From Podospora pseudocomata (Eukaryota > Ascomycota > Sordariomycetes > Sordariales > Podosporaceae): a stretch of 64,000 nucleotides of DNA. Location: positions 3,348,001 through 3,412,000 of the forward strand of contig NC_085890.1 in assembly GCF_035222375.1 (NCBI RefSeq), in the 5' to 3' direction. Shown here one piece after another: positions 15,448 to 26,587 of this stretch (within the stretch, counting starts at the first letter, position 1; each line of letters opens with the position of its first letter). The notes below the pieces were generated by a model that did no database searches, was not told where the DNA came from, and was given only the letters and a program-made list of their open reading frames with translations. A program made the translations under genes and the position numbers.

Positions 15448-16729
15448 ATGCCAACCATTGTCGTCCTCGGGTGAGTCTCCGTGATCAAAGAGCCCCACAT
15501 CGCCGGTGCCGGAACTGATAATGGGACCCAAACAGCGCCGGTGTGAGCGGCCTTACCTGCGCATTGGAGTTGGCGAAACAGGGCGGGCATGAGATTACGG
15601 TTGTCGCGAAGCATATGCCTGGGGATTATGACATTGAGTACACTTCTCCCTGGGCGGGGGCGAACGTCCTGCCGTGAGTGTTGCTCAAACCTTTTGATCA
15701 TGGCACTATTTGCTGATAAGTGTTGTAGAATGGCACTCGACAAGGACAGCCGATGGGAGAGACGGACTTGGCCTGTGTTGAGGAGGTTGGCGAAGGAGGT
15801 GCCCGAGGCTGGGTTGCATGTTCAGAGTGAGTTTTTTTTTGTTTTTTTGAGCCTACCTTGCATATATACCAAGTGGTGATTCTAACTGAAGGGGAAAAGC
15901 TGCCCGTGTTCTCCGCCGCGAGAAGGATGTTGCCACCGGCCTGAAAGCTGCCTTGGCCGACGGCCTCTTCCAATTCGACCCCTGGTACAAGGAGGTTATG
16001 GACAACTTCCGCGAGATACCCGCTAATGAACTCCCCAAGGGCATGCACTCTGGTTGTGAGTTCATGTCTGTCTGTATCAACACTGCGATCTACCTCCCCT
16101 GGCTCGTCGGGCAATGCGCCAAGTATGGGGTGCAGTTCAAAAGAGGGATTGTGAAGCATATCTCCCAGGCTCACAACCTCAGCCACACTGGGAAGAAGGC
16201 TGATATTGTGGTTAATGCTACTGGTGTTTTGGCCTGCAAGCTGGGGGGTGTGATGGACAAGGCTGTCTACCCGGCACGAGGGCAGATTGTTGTTGTTAGG
16301 AATGAGGCCAAGGGGTTCATGCCGACGAGCAGCGGGTGTGATGATGCGGATGATGAGATTATGTATGTGATGCAGCGTGCGTTGGGTGGAGGAACGATTT
16401 TGGGAGGGACCTATATGAGGCACAGCTGGGACCCGAACCCAGATCCCAACATTGCTGTGCGCATTATGAAGCGCGCTGTGGAGGCGCATCCGGAGTTGAC
16501 TGACGGGAAGGGGATTGAGGCGCTGAGCATTATCCGGCATGGTGTTGGGCTACGGCCAGCAAGAGAGGGTGGTGTCAGGATTGAGAAGGAGAAGATTGAT
16601 GGGACCTGGGTTGTTCACAATTATGGCCATGCTGGTTGGGGATACCAGGGCAGTTATGGGTGTGCTGAGAAGGTGGTGGAGCTGGTTGATGAGATTGTGA
16701 AGCAGGAGAAGCGGCAGTCAAAGCTGTGA
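15448..16729 (+). CDS. DAO: D-amino-acid oxidase, peroxisomal
   Basis: Four exons (15448-15470, 15536-15673, 15729-15826, 15900-16729) give 362 aa, the usual length for this FAD enzyme. The N-terminus VVLGAGVSGLTCALEL is the Rossmann FAD-binding motif. The catalytic domain includes YTSPWAGAN, INTAIYLPWL, VGLRPAREGG (the substrate-carboxylate Arg region) and the closing GHAGWGYQGSYG. The last three residues are SKL, a textbook PTS1 signal, so the enzyme should be imported into peroxisomes. It oxidatively deaminates D-amino acids to 2-oxo acids, releasing ammonia and H2O2, and serves nitrogen or carbon nutrition. The very short first exon (23 nt) splits the GAG motif. It is followed 236 bases later by ALG3 in the same direction, with no functional link apparent. 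Confidence 0.96.
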
Positions 16730-16965
16730 TGGCGTTGCAATGAACACTGAATAATGATAATGACAACGACAAACAGAGCTGCTGCAAGATCATGTTTTGT
16801 TTTGCCAAATGAAGAGTTGCGATCAAATTGGCTTGTGGGAGTGGCACCAGTTGACAGCCAGGTGTCCACTGTAACTAGCCACCAGGTACCCAAGCTCCAA
16901 GCTGAGAGCTCCAGCAACGCGTCCTCTCGCGACGACCAACCTGAAGCTTCAGTAGCAACGCCAAC

Positions 16966-18362
16966 ATGACGGGCCGAAAACCACCATTGCACCAGCAGGC
17001 CCTTGGGCTGGTGGGAGATATTTTGAATGGTCGTCATATGCTCTCTCAAGTCATTGCGCCCGCGCTCTTCCTGGCGGATGCTGTCCTGTGCGCCTTGGTC
17101 ATTCGACTGATACCCTGTAAGCTCTTGTTGCGCCAATCAGCCATATGTCCCAACTAACACTCTCTCTACCAAGACACCGAAATCGATTGGAAAGCATACA
17201 TGGAGCAAGTGTCTCAATTTGTATCCGGCGAACGCGACTATACCAAAATCCGAGGAGGCACCGGCCCTCTGGTTTATCCTGCCGCCCATGTCTACACCTA
17301 TACAGGATTGTACTACCTTACCGACGAGGGGAAGAACATCTTGCTGGCGCAAAAGCTGTTTGCAGTTCTCTATGTCGTCACTCTGGGTGTTGTAATGAGG
17401 TGTTACCGCAATGCCAGGGTGAGCAAGAGGTATATCATCCAGTACGAGACCAGGCTGACATGTCGTAATAGGTGCCTCCCTACGTCCTTCCCCTCCTCAT
17501 TCTCTCCAGGCGCCTGCATAGTATCTTTGTTCTCCGTTGTTTCAACGACTGTTTCGCCGTCCTTTTTCTGTTCCTCACCATTCTTGCCTTCCAGAATCAC
17601 TCGTGGCGAGCTGGTGTCCTATTCTACACATGGGGGTTGGGCATCAAGATGTCCCTACTGTTGGTGCTCCCCGCGGTGGGTATTATCCTACTCTTAGGGA
17701 CTGGACTCAACTCAGCCCTGCAATCTGCGGCCATCATTGCATTGGTACAAGTGTTAATTGGAGTTCCATTCCTTGCCAACAACCCGTGGGGCTACCTTGG
17801 ACGGGCCTTCGAGCTTTCTCGGCAGTTTTTCTTCAAGTGGACGGTAAACTGGCGTTTCATGGGAGAACAAGCTTTTCTAAGCAAGGAGTTCGCCCTGGTC
17901 CTTCTCGCGCTCCATGTTCTCGCCCTGCTTAGCTTCCTCACAAGTCGATGGCTCAAAGGGACCGGAAGATCGCTCTCTCATATTATCACCTCAGTTCTCC
18001 AGGTTAAATCCCCTTTCCTACCGCAGGAACAAGAAGCCATCGCCGAAGCCATCACGCCGGAGTACGTTATGACAACCATACTCTCAGCCAACGTCATTGG
18101 TCTGCTTTTCGCTCGCTCCCTTCACTACCAGTTTTACGCATATCTTGCCTGGTCGACCCCTTATCTCTTGTACAAAAGCCGCATCCACCCCGTTCTCCAA
18201 TATATGCTGTGGGCTGCCCAGGAATGGGCTTGGAATGTCTATCCCAGCACGCCGTTCAGCTCGGGGGTCGTCATTGGTGTGATGGCAACAACCGTTGCGT
18301 CGGTATGGCTGGGAACAAAGCGCTCTGTGCTATGGGTCGATAACGCTGAGAAGACGAAGTGA
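16966..18362 (+). CDS. ALG3: Dol-P-Man:Man5GlcNAc2-PP-Dol alpha-1,3-mannosyltransferase
   Basis: Three exons (16966-17116, 17174-17418, 17472-18362) give a 428-aa multi-pass membrane protein. The ALG3 signatures are present: [11 protein letters not shown] near the first luminal loop, [15 protein letters not shown], the [10 protein letters not shown] block, and [10 protein letters not shown] with FLSKEF. About ten hydrophobic segments are visible. The enzyme works on the luminal side of the ER, adding the first dolichol-phosphate-mannose-derived mannose to the lipid-linked N-glycan precursor. It ends close (about 90 bases) to the convergent EIF1AD-like gene. All splice joins keep frame and length is normal for the family. 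Confidence 0.96.
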
Positions 18363-18453
18363 TTCAGGGCTGGCGAACCCGTTCATGACTCCGCCGGCAT
18401 GGCTTCATGTATGCCGGGAGTAGACGGAGACCCCGGCTCCACGCCCAGCTCGA

Positions 18454-18931
18454 TCAGCGCTCGTCTTCGTCCTCCGAATCGCTTGGCGGCATCTTTCCCA
18501 CGTTGGACTCTTCTTCGCTGTCCGAGTCGTCGTCGTAGGTCTTTTTCTCGAATTTCTTGGGCCTGCAATGTGTCAGCTTAATACCCAGCCAGCCTTGGGA
18601 CAAAAGGACGGCACCAATAGGCTTGCTTCCTCCACTCCTTTTCATCGCGCACGATGTTGATGATTTCGCCAACCACTCTGCTGGCAGCAGGCCTTTCGGC
18701 AGCCGAAGCCAAGTCTACCAGGACATATCCACCTCTCTTGATGAAAATGGTACCGCGAAAGCGCGACTGGAGTTCGACGACGATGGTCTTGGTGTTGGGC
18801 AGCTCGCAGATGTAAAGATTGTTGCCCTCGACTTGGAGTACGCGGGCGATGGATTGGGATTCGGTCAACTCTTCGGGAGGAGTAAGGGTCTCCTGCGCGG
18901 CCGCGAGAATGTTGCGCTTTGACTTGGCCAT
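18454..18931 (-). CDS. EIF1AD-like S1/eIF-1A-domain protein
   Basis: Two exons on the minus strand (18931-18615, 18562-18454) give 141 aa. The N-terminal part is an S1-like OB fold of the eIF-1A type (about residues 20-100), with QSIARVLQVEGNNLY and GTIFIKRGGYVLVDL. The C-terminal tail is strongly acidic with DDDSDSEEE and DSEDEDER. This arrangement matches EIF1AD-family proteins, nucleic-acid-binding proteins related to but distinct from translation factor eIF1A (which is longer at its N-terminus). The function in fungi is poorly defined. The splice join restores QAYWPKKFEKK, and a GCTGAC branch point precedes the acceptor. The gene starts about 780 bases from the divergent HAD phosphatase. 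Confidence 0.88.
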
Positions 18932-19709
18932 GGCTTGAAGGTGCTTTTGCTCAGGTTTTGGATCCTCTGTGTCGCGACCTGGGATGCAATGCTGATTGCG
19001 ATGACGACCTTTTCCGGTCTGCAGCTCAGTGGAAAATCAGTGCCCCGCAGTGGAATTTTTGGGTGTGGTGGGGCTTGGTTTACTGTTGAAACGCAGGGCC
19101 CTGCCTGTCAAGAAGCTAACTTGGAATCAAATCGCCTTGGGGATTAACTTAATTCATTCCGATCGAACTGTTCAGTATACCTACGCCACCTAATCCAAAG
19201 ATGCCATCTTTGAACTTGCCATAGGCCAAAGCTTCGGCCCCCTCCAAAGCCACTCAAGGTCTACCGCCTCCGGTCCGAGTCCGGTATCGGGTCAGGGGCA
19301 ATGCCGCCCGGATCCCCGCTGACAAAGTGACACTCAACGGAACGCACTGTGCCGACAGCGCAGATCCAAGATCCAGGGACCACCCACTGCTTCGGATCAA
19401 GATTTGTAGTGGGGTCAAAGACATGCGGTAACTACCTCCAAACGCCGTTGTCTTCTGGAAAAGCACGCAAAGTTCGGCCAAGAGCCCCAGCGCATACACC
19501 GATACTTCTTCAGTGCCGACTGCTGCCCAATCAAGGTCTTTTGCCCTTCGTCTTGAGACGACTTGGATAGCTCAGCGCCGGGATCTTCACTGCAGCCAGC
19601 TTTGCTCTTAGTAACAAGCAACGCCCCCTCTTTGTACCTACTTATTGAGCTGGAAGGATAGATACTCGTTATTCTTTCAACCTCACCCAGTCCGCTTTTG
19701 ACCACAGCC
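18932..19709. other. Divergent promoter region
   Basis: Separates the EIF1AD-like gene (-) from the HAD phosphatase (+). No gene or repeat was recognised. Confidence 0.5.
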
Positions 19710-20597
19710 ATGGGTTCTACTCTCGATATTGCGCTCCCGGCGCTCAAGACAAAACCCAAGTTCATTTTCTTTACCGACTTTGACGGTACTATCACCCAGC
19801 AAGACAGCAATGACTGGATGACGGATAACCTTGGCTTTGGTGCTGAGCTCCGCAAGAAGGGCAACGAGGATGTTCTCTTTGGCCGCCGGGATTTCAGGGA
19901 CTCTTTTGCCGACATGCTGGACAGCATCAAGACACCATTCAACGAGTGCATTGAGCTCCTCCTCAAGAACATTACCCTGGACCCAGGATTCAAGCAGTTC
20001 TTCGAGTGGGCCAAGGAGAACAATGTGCCCATCGTGATCCTGAGCGGCGGTATGGAACCCGTTATCAGAGCGTTGCTGGCCCACATGCTGGGCAAGGAGG
20101 AAGCCGAGACTTTGCAAATCGTCAGCAATGATGTTGCCCCCCGGCCAGGAAAGAGCGTCAACGAGGCCGGCGGCTGGCACATCGTTTACCACGATGATAG
20201 GTATGTTTCATCGCGTGGGGGTCGACGGTGGAGCTCGGAGATATGGTGCTGACGCCAGTCTAGTGGGTTCGGACATGACAAGTCCCTCGAAATTCGGCCC
20301 TATGCCAGGCTCCCTGCTGAAGAGAGGCCGGTGCTCTTTTATGCTGGCGACGGCGTGTCGGATCTCTCCGCAGCCAAGGAGACGGATCTCCTGTTTGCCA
20401 AGTCTGGGAGAGGTATGTTTGGTTTCGTTTTGTGTCTTGCTGCTCATGCTGACCAGGCCTCAGATCTCGTATCGTATTGTGAGAGGGAGAACGTCCCCTT
20501 CACAACCTTCCAGGATTTCACCGAAATCCTGGCCACTGTCAAGGACATTGTGGCTGGCAAGACCACCGTCAAGGAGGCTGCAACGGGCAGAAAATAG
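19710..20597 (+). CDS. HAD-superfamily phosphatase, yeast YNL010W-like
   Basis: Three exons (19710-20200, 20264-20412, 20464-20597) give 257 aa. HAD motifs are all visible: FTDFDGTIT (motif I, with nucleophile and acid Asp), VILSGGMEP (motif II), the downstream Lys in FGHDKS (motif III) and FYAGDGVSDLSAAK (motif IV). The family includes yeast YNL010W, reported as a phosphatase of polyol or sugar phosphates, and MtnX-type enzymes of methionine salvage. Sequence resemblance is stronger to the YNL010W group. A cytosolic soluble enzyme is expected, since no targeting signal is seen. The start is the first true ATG in frame. Confidence 0.9.
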
Positions 20598-20744
20598 ACC
20601 GGCAACTGTTCTTATGCCGATCAATAGACGAATAGACGTTTTAGAATTCACCTTTCATCCACATCATGACCACGCGCCCATGAGACAAACTATTCCGAGG
20701 TATGTGACGAACTATTATCATATTTAATTATCATTTCTAGCCTA

Positions 20745-22325
20745 TTACAGCGACTGCCAGAATGTCAAGACGGCATCAACAAAACGGTGTATTGGTCGCT
20801 GCTTCCAGGCCGACTTATTCCATCTTGCTACTGGCAGGAAGAACCACAGAAGGAGCATCAGCGCGTACAAGCCCAGCACAATCGGATGCAGCACCCATCT
20901 CCCAACAGGCCTGTTCAGGTTTCCGATGACAAAAGGCACGACCGCCCCACCGGTCATGCCAAACGCAGAAATGACGCCCATCGCGGCCGCCTTGGCTTCC
21001 TTATCCACCCTACCAAACGGTGGCCTCCGTATCTCATTCTCGTCGAGCATTTTCATCACAACCCTCATCGCGCAGGGATATCCGGGGCCTATGAAGAACC
21101 CAACGAATGCTACCGACAAACCGCTTGCAACAATGCCGCCCTTTAACAACCATATCAACAGCTGAAAGCCTGTGCAGAGCAGGATCAGAAAATACACAAA
21201 CACCTTGTTTCCCCCGGGCCAGAGCTCCCCCAGCGGTGTCAACACCACCCGTCCCAGCGTCACGCCGCCCCAGAACCCGGTCATGGTGTACCCGTATGTG
21301 TCCATCTTTTCCTGCGAGGCGGGGTGGCGGTGGTGGAGATACTCAGTTATCCAACCTGCGTTTGAGACCTCGGCACCCTGGTAGCAGAAGATGAACAAGG
21401 CGGCGAAAACAACGAGCTTGGTGTCGGCTGGGAGGTAGGATCTGAGCCATTCTCCTGGGTTCGGTCTCCTCGCTTCCGTCGCCACTGCCTCGGCATTGCC
21501 TTCCTCCATTGTGCCCGCCGCGGGAGGCGCAACAACGGGGTGCTCCCTAAAAGCCCAAAACAACAACATCGAGTTGATGAGACTCAGACACAGCGGAATG
21601 CTGTAAAACTGGCCGTAATCCAACCCCGTCTGCACAATCATTCTCGTGGCGATGAGCGGTCCGATTGTGGCGCCTAGGCCGTAGCAGGCGTGCGTTACCC
21701 CCAGGTAAAAGGTTGCTTTCCTCCGAAGTGAGCCGCAGTAGACGTTGCCGATGGCGAGGTTGAAGCTGTTTCCGAAACCGAGAGGGAGGAAGGTTATTAC
21801 TATTGCGGGGAGGGGAGCTGAGCAGGAGAAGGGGAGGTAGGAGAGGAAGACTAGGATGTTGGTCGATAGGAGGGTGATATTGTCGTGGTTGAGGAAGGGT
21901 TTGAGAGAGCGGAGGGGGGAGATGAGGGCTACGCCGAGGATGAAGCCTACTGCTTGGGCGACCCAGAGGAGGGAGATGAGTTTGTCGTCGGGGAGGGAGT
22001 GGAAGTGCTTCATTGGTTCGATCAGGGGGCCGACAGAGGCGTCGGTTAGGCCTGCAGTTAGGGAGGCGAGGGAGAGGGCGGCTATGCGGTAGTGGTTTAC
22101 GTCTGGGTTGATCAGGAGCGTTGGGTTGGTGGGGGTGGTGGAGATGATGTGGGTTTGTTTCTCGAGGTCGTCGTTGTTGTTTGGGGAGGTGAGGTTGGCT
22201 GTGGAGGTTTGGGAAGCATCGGGGGCTGGCGCTGGGGTGATGTCGTCGAGGGCAGCAGGAGCCGGAGAGCCCGGCGGCTGCTGGCCGGTGTTGGCCATGG
22301 CTGCGGCTGTTGCGTTGTCGGCCAT
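20745..22325 (-). CDS. Major facilitator superfamily transporter
   Basis: An intronless frame of 526 aa is read from the ATG at 22325. The open frame runs further upstream but without an ATG. After a roughly 85-residue hydrophilic, Ala/Pro/Thr-rich N-terminus come about twelve membrane spans. Recognisable features are a glycine-rich first half (HACYGLGATIGPLI), a central charged loop near WLRSYLPADTKL and FWGGVTLGRVVLTPLGE in the second half. It resembles the fungal fucose-permease-like or 'bypass of stop codon 6' MFS group, whose substrates are unknown. No neighbour suggests a substrate. It is convergent with the HAD phosphatase gene, 147 bases apart. Confidence 0.88.
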   Translation of the reverse strand: MADNATAAAMANTGQQPPGSPAPAALDDITPAPAPDASQTSTANLTSPNNNDDLEKQTHIISTTPTNPTLLINPDVNHYRIAALSLASLTAGLTDASVGPLIEPMKHFHSLPDDKLISLLWVAQAVGFILGVALISPLRSLKPFLNHDNITLLSTNILVFLSYLPFSCSAPLPAIVITFLPLGFGNSFNLAIGNVYCGSLRRKATFYLGVTHACYGLGATIGPLIATRMIVQTGLDYGQFYSIPLCLSLINSMLLFWAFREHPVVAPPAAGTMEEGNAEAVATEARRPNPGEWLRSYLPADTKLVVFAALFIFCYQGAEVSNAGWITEYLHHRHPASQEKMDTYGYTMTGFWGGVTLGRVVLTPLGELWPGGNKVFVYFLILLCTGFQLLIWLLKGGIVASGLSVAFVGFFIGPGYPCAMRVVMKMLDENEIRRPPFGRVDKEAKAAAMGVISAFGMTGGAVVPFVIGNLNRPVGRWVLHPIVLGLYALMLLLWFFLPVARWNKSAWKQRPIHRFVDAVLTFWQSL

Positions 22326-23462
22326 GATGTCAAACGTGCTACCTCTGCGCAGAGGTGATGGTGTTGAGGGCGAGCATGCGGTCAAGAGGCTTTTCTTTGA
22401 ACGTGGCACAGATACGGACCGACTAACACATTAACTTTGATGAGGCTGAAGTTAACTCCCAACGTCAACGGCCCGGATGGTATATTCAAGGTTGCACCGA
22501 TGGATCCCATCCAGAAACGAGAAGCATTCTATCAATGGTAAGTGGGTAGGATTGAGGGGTGCTGCCGGCTTTTGTACTCTGCTACGGATACCATCGTATC
22601 TGCCGTGTGGCCCACTCACACACGCATTCACTGGCAGCACTCATCGCTTTGCAAACGAAGGACGAGAATTGGGGCGCGAGTATCGAGACAGTGGTCCAGG
22701 GTCGCACCGAAAGGGAAACTCCGCGCGTCAGGGAAAAAGCTACAAGCCTGCAATTGACCCCCACCCACCCACTTTCTGTCAGTGGCTCGACGAACGACAT
22801 CGAAGACAGTTGCGCCGCCCAATCGACGACAGGGAACACTTGCGGTGGAGCTCCATCCTGGACGTGGCATACGGGCCGAATGAAGCGGGCGTCGCTCCGC
22901 CCACTGGTGGAGAGTTGAAGGGAAAGGCCGAGATCTGCCAGACGCCCTGTCGCGGTGTTAAGGTTTCACCAGGAGCCGTTCTGGAAGGCTGCGGGGCTTC
23001 CTGTTCAGTTGAAGCTTGCGAATGCCAATGTTTTTATGTCGTCAGGGTTGGGGTTGGCGGTAGCCGACAGGGACGGACCTGACCCCCATTTAACCCCTGT
23101 CACACGGCTCACGGCATAGAACATCACTAATTCTTGTAACCACAAGTCAACCAACAAATCCTTCTTCAGCCCTATCAGACTTCAATGTTTGAGACACGGG
23201 TTCAAAAGTCTAGGTCATTTTGCCCCGTCGCTAACCTCAACTTGTGGACCAGTCCCAAGACCTCCAGACTCTTTTAGCTCCGGTCAATAATGTGTCAAAG
23301 AGCTTGGCTGAGGGAGCCACATGGTAATTGCTCGTTCAAACTCCATGATGCGCCCAGAGAACAACTTTTGTCTATCCATATCACCCCAAGTCTTTCCCAA
23401 TGTAAACAGTTATCTATCCATCACCACCACCACCACCACCACCAACTATCTCTCCCCTCCCC
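22326..23462. other. Intergenic region with a small CAC microsatellite
   Basis: Open frames on both strands (for example 22477-23082) show no domain and look random. A short (CAC)n run, about eight units, lies at roughly 23423-23447. The rest has no recognised content. Confidence 0.5.
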
Positions 23463-23837
23463 TCAAACAACAACAACCCTTAATTGTCGCCCGAAAACCC
23501 CAAAACTCTCCAACACCCCCTCCACATCGACCTCCAACCCCTCGAGTTGCTCTTCCGTAACCCAGTTGTCATCACAGGCGATAACCATGATGTCTCCCGA
23601 CATGTCCGGTATAATCGCCGGCCGCAGTCCAAAATAGGAAAGTCCGCTTCGAAGGACTGCGGACTTGATGGCTTCCGGGAGACGGCTGTGGACCCAGAGC
23701 CAGACGAACCGGTGGGTTATTTGAAGGTTGTTGTCGGACTTGAAGTCGGCGAGTCGGCGGAGTTCCCTGTTGTGGGGGAAGCGGTGGTAGTCGAAGGGGG
23801 AGGGTTCGGAGGTGGGGGAGGGGCGGTAGTAGGACAT
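23463..23837 (-). CDS. Small protein of unknown function
   Basis: A 124-aa intronless frame starts at the ATG at 23837 in a favourable fungal context (CCACCACA before ATG) and follows a pyrimidine-rich leader. I do not recognise a family. The N-terminus is Ser/Pro/Tyr-rich (MSYYRPSPTSEPSPFDYH). The middle has RRLADFKSDNNLQITHRFVWLWVHSRLPEAIKSA... as a likely helical region. The C-terminal part is acidic and then ends in a Val/Arg-rich stretch. No signal peptide or membrane span is evident. The coding-like composition and clean start suggest a real gene, but it could be a chance frame. Confidence 0.5.
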   Translation of the reverse strand: MSYYRPSPTSEPSPFDYHRFPHNRELRRLADFKSDNNLQITHRFVWLWVHSRLPEAIKSAVLRSGLSYFGLRPAIIPDMSGDIMVIACDDNWVTEEQLEGLEVDVEGVLESFGVFGRQLRVVVV

Positions 23838-24317
23838 TGTGGTGGGTTTGATGATGACGTAGGTTCTCTGAGAGAGATGCTGGGGTGAGAACTTTCGAAA
23901 AAGTTATCTTGAGGGAGAGTGAGAGATCTTGCAGGAGGACAAGCTGGTGAAAGAGGGTAGGTAGGTATGGCTGCAAAGAGCAAAAGAGGGAACTCTGACA
24001 AGTTGTCAGTCAAAGTGGGAGTCTGTGCTTGTCATTTTGTTTGCTGGAAAGATGTATATCAACATTGTGTGGTGGTGTGAGGCTCGATGTTTGCTCCGCA
24101 TGTAGCCGTTTGACAGCTGGTAAGGCAGCTTTCACGTCATGTAATCTGAACTTTTCAAACATGCTCGAGTCACCGGCATGGCATGTTTTTCCAGGTCACG
24201 ATTGTTTCAAATTGCCTTTCGTCAAAATGAGTATCGGAACTCGTTGAGACTCTTGGGAGCCGTCGTCAAACTACAGATAGGTAAAAAGCCCTCTCCCCTC
24301 TCAGCGTGACCACCCGC
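23838..24317. other. Intergenic region
   Basis: Holds the probable leader and promoter of the small minus-strand gene and the 3' flank of the broken oxidase. Nothing else is recognised. Confidence 0.5.
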
Positions 24318-25011
24318 TCATTCGGCCACAACTCCCTCCTCTCCCTCCTGCTCCTCCTTCCCATCCCTAACAGTAACCACCAAATCAGTAGTACTAGCAT
24401 AAGCCTGCTGCACACACCTCAACCCCGCCTCCATCGCCCCCTGAATCCACCCGTGCGTGTAACTAGCCTGCTCACCCGCAAAGAACACCCTCGGCTTCCC
24501 CAACCTCGAACTCTCCGGCCACTTCCAATCACTCTCGCACATCGCCTCCAGATACTGCTTCTTCTGCCCCGGTCCAAAATAGCAAAACGCACTCCCCCCC
24601 GCGAGCTCGTCGGACGGGAAAACCTGCGACGTCCCCGCCTCGAGCAGCTCGAGCGACTTGGCCTCGGGAAATATGGTATGGAGGTTTTCGGCAGCGATGC
24701 GGACTTGTCTCTCTGGGGACATGGCCCCGAGGATGGTGGCGTCCTGCTCAAAGGTGTAGGCTGCCATGATGGCGCCGCGGCGGGAGTGCTTGAACTGGTC
24801 GTTGTCTTTTGAGACGGGGAAGACGGTGTACCGGATGGGGAGGTCGGAGACTAGCCCGCCGTCGGTGCCGAGGTTGTGGTCGGTGAAGATTTGTTCCCAC
24901 CAGCGGGTTTTGTACTGAAGTAAGACTTTGGTCACCTCGACGTAGCGGACGTCGTGGGTGGCTTGCTCTTGGGCTGTGGCGAAGGGGCGGGATTTGGTGA
25001 TGGCGCGGAGG

Positions 25012-25019
25012 GTGTGACA
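25012..25019 (+). repeat. Left 8-bp direct repeat flanking the oxidase insert
   Basis: GTGTGACA here is repeated at 25355-25362. Removing one copy and the 335 bases between restores a plausible oxidase frame (ALCHTLRA), as expected for a target-site duplication. Confidence 0.6.
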
Positions 25020-25354
25020 AGGGCTGTAATATCAGGGCTTGGAACTCATGGTTCAATTCAGGCTAATAATCTTCAATGGCCTCGAAGAGCGTGATGAGGA
25101 AGAAGAAGGTCTAGGAATACAAACAGATCTCAGAGACGCGTACTTATCCATCGTCAGGTGGTCCGTGCCCAGTGGCCTCAAGCCGCTGCCAAGTTCCTCA
25201 GTATCTCAGGTTGACCAATATCATCTTCTTAATAACCGCGAAGCCTGTGATCGTCTACCTCACTTTGACTACTGGTTCACAGCGTGCAGTTACCCCTTCA
25301 TTCAGTGGCATCGACGGTGTTGTTGGCCGTGTTCACGGTGGTTGGTTCGTTGAC
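25020..25354 (+). mobile_element. 335-bp insertion, SINE- or MITE-like
   Basis: This block interrupts the oxidase pseudogene and is bounded by GTGTGACA repeats. It has no open frame with a domain, no obvious terminal inverted repeat and no poly(A) tail. A GGTTCAATTC stretch near 25050 is weakly like a tRNA B box. Its last 120 bases resemble 28473-28580 (shared ATAACCGCGA, a TGGTTC core and an almost identical TGACGTGTGACA end). It therefore appears to belong to a small repeat family in this genome. The class is uncertain: an 8-bp duplication would also fit hAT-type miniature elements. Confidence 0.5.
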
Positions 25355-25362
25355 GTGTGACA
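25355..25362 (+). repeat. Right 8-bp direct repeat flanking the oxidase insert
   Basis: Second copy of GTGTGACA. The same octamer also follows the related repeat fragment near 28573, so it could instead be part of the element's own end. Confidence 0.5.
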
Positions 25363-26587
25363 GAGGGCGGTGTTGGGGATGGCGAGGATGAGGTAGTCTG
25401 ACTCCACCGTGAGCTTCTTTGAGCCGGTTGTTTTGTATGTGATTTTGATCTGGGGCGCCATGGGGATTTTGGGGTTGGGAGAGGGCTTGGGATCGGTGAT
25501 GTGAGTGACGCGGGCACCGAAGATGATGTTGTCGATGAGGGAGTTCTCGCCGCGATCAGGGGAGATGAACGCCTTGGGGACGAGATCCATCCCGCCTTGG
25601 AGCTGCTGCATGCCGACTTGCGCGCCTTGGGAGTTGCTGGACAGGAACGCGTCTTTGAAAGATTCGATGAAGCCGTTCTCGAAGACTACGTGGGCATTGC
25701 CTAGGTCGTATAGCTTGATGGCGTCGGGACTTCAGCCGGCCCTTTCCTACAAGTACGATCGCAGAGTGTACTTGTCGTAGAGGTTGGTGATGGCCTGGTA
25801 ACCCGTCTTGATCTTGAAAGGCTCATCGCCTTCGGCGTTTTTGTAGGCCTTGCGAAAGTCTTCAACGACAGGTACCACCGCCACTTCTCAGAGCTTGTCA
25901 ATCGTATGGCCTCGCTCACACTTCTTCAGCGATGGAAAGAGCTTGAGCAGCTTAGGCTCATGACTCTTTAGTTTGGCGTTGAAGTCGTCGTATGTCAACG
26001 TGGTCCCACCCCTGTACTCAGACAAGTAGATGAACTTGTTCTGCATTTCGAAGTTGAACAGCTCACCAATCTTGAAGTTGTCAATGTAGGTTCGCAGGAG
26101 GAAGTGATTGCCAGGGATGCGCATAGCACCTCCCTCCGCGTGCAGTCCAGGGGCAAAAATTGGGTCGCGGAACGTGACAACGCGTCCTCCCACACGAGAG
26201 GATGCCTCAAGGATCGTGACATCAAAGCCAGCCTTCTTCAGCTCATAGCCAACACAGAGACCGGACACACCAGCACCGACGATCGTAACCTTGGTTCAGA
26301 GTTAGCATGTGGTGTCCATATCAATGAAAAACAAGCTTACAGATGTGCCTTTGGGAACCTTTTCCTTCCCGGGACCGTCGCGAAAAAGCTGCAGAAGGGA
26401 CTGCCGAAGTTCCTCGCTCTCGTCAGGCAAGGGATCCTCTTCCGTGTACCCCTTGTTGAGCACATCGATGGCCTTGAGCCCGCTGATGCGATCAGAATAA
26501 CGGCCCTTCTCTTCTGTCTCGCGGGTGTAGTGCAGCAAGAAGTTCAGCAGGGGAGCCGTGGACCAGGAGGCAGCATCTTTGCTGATG

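Noticed and set aside
22477-23082. Plus-strand 201-codon open frame
   Set aside because: No domain, poor codon-like character and overlapping frames on both strands.
23423-23447. (CAC)n run as a functional repeat
   Set aside because: Short, simple microsatellite near the end of a small gene. Nothing suggests more than slippage.
25020-25354. A tRNA gene inside the insert, suggested by GGTTCAATTC
   Set aside because: No matching acceptor stem or anticodon arm could be drawn around it.
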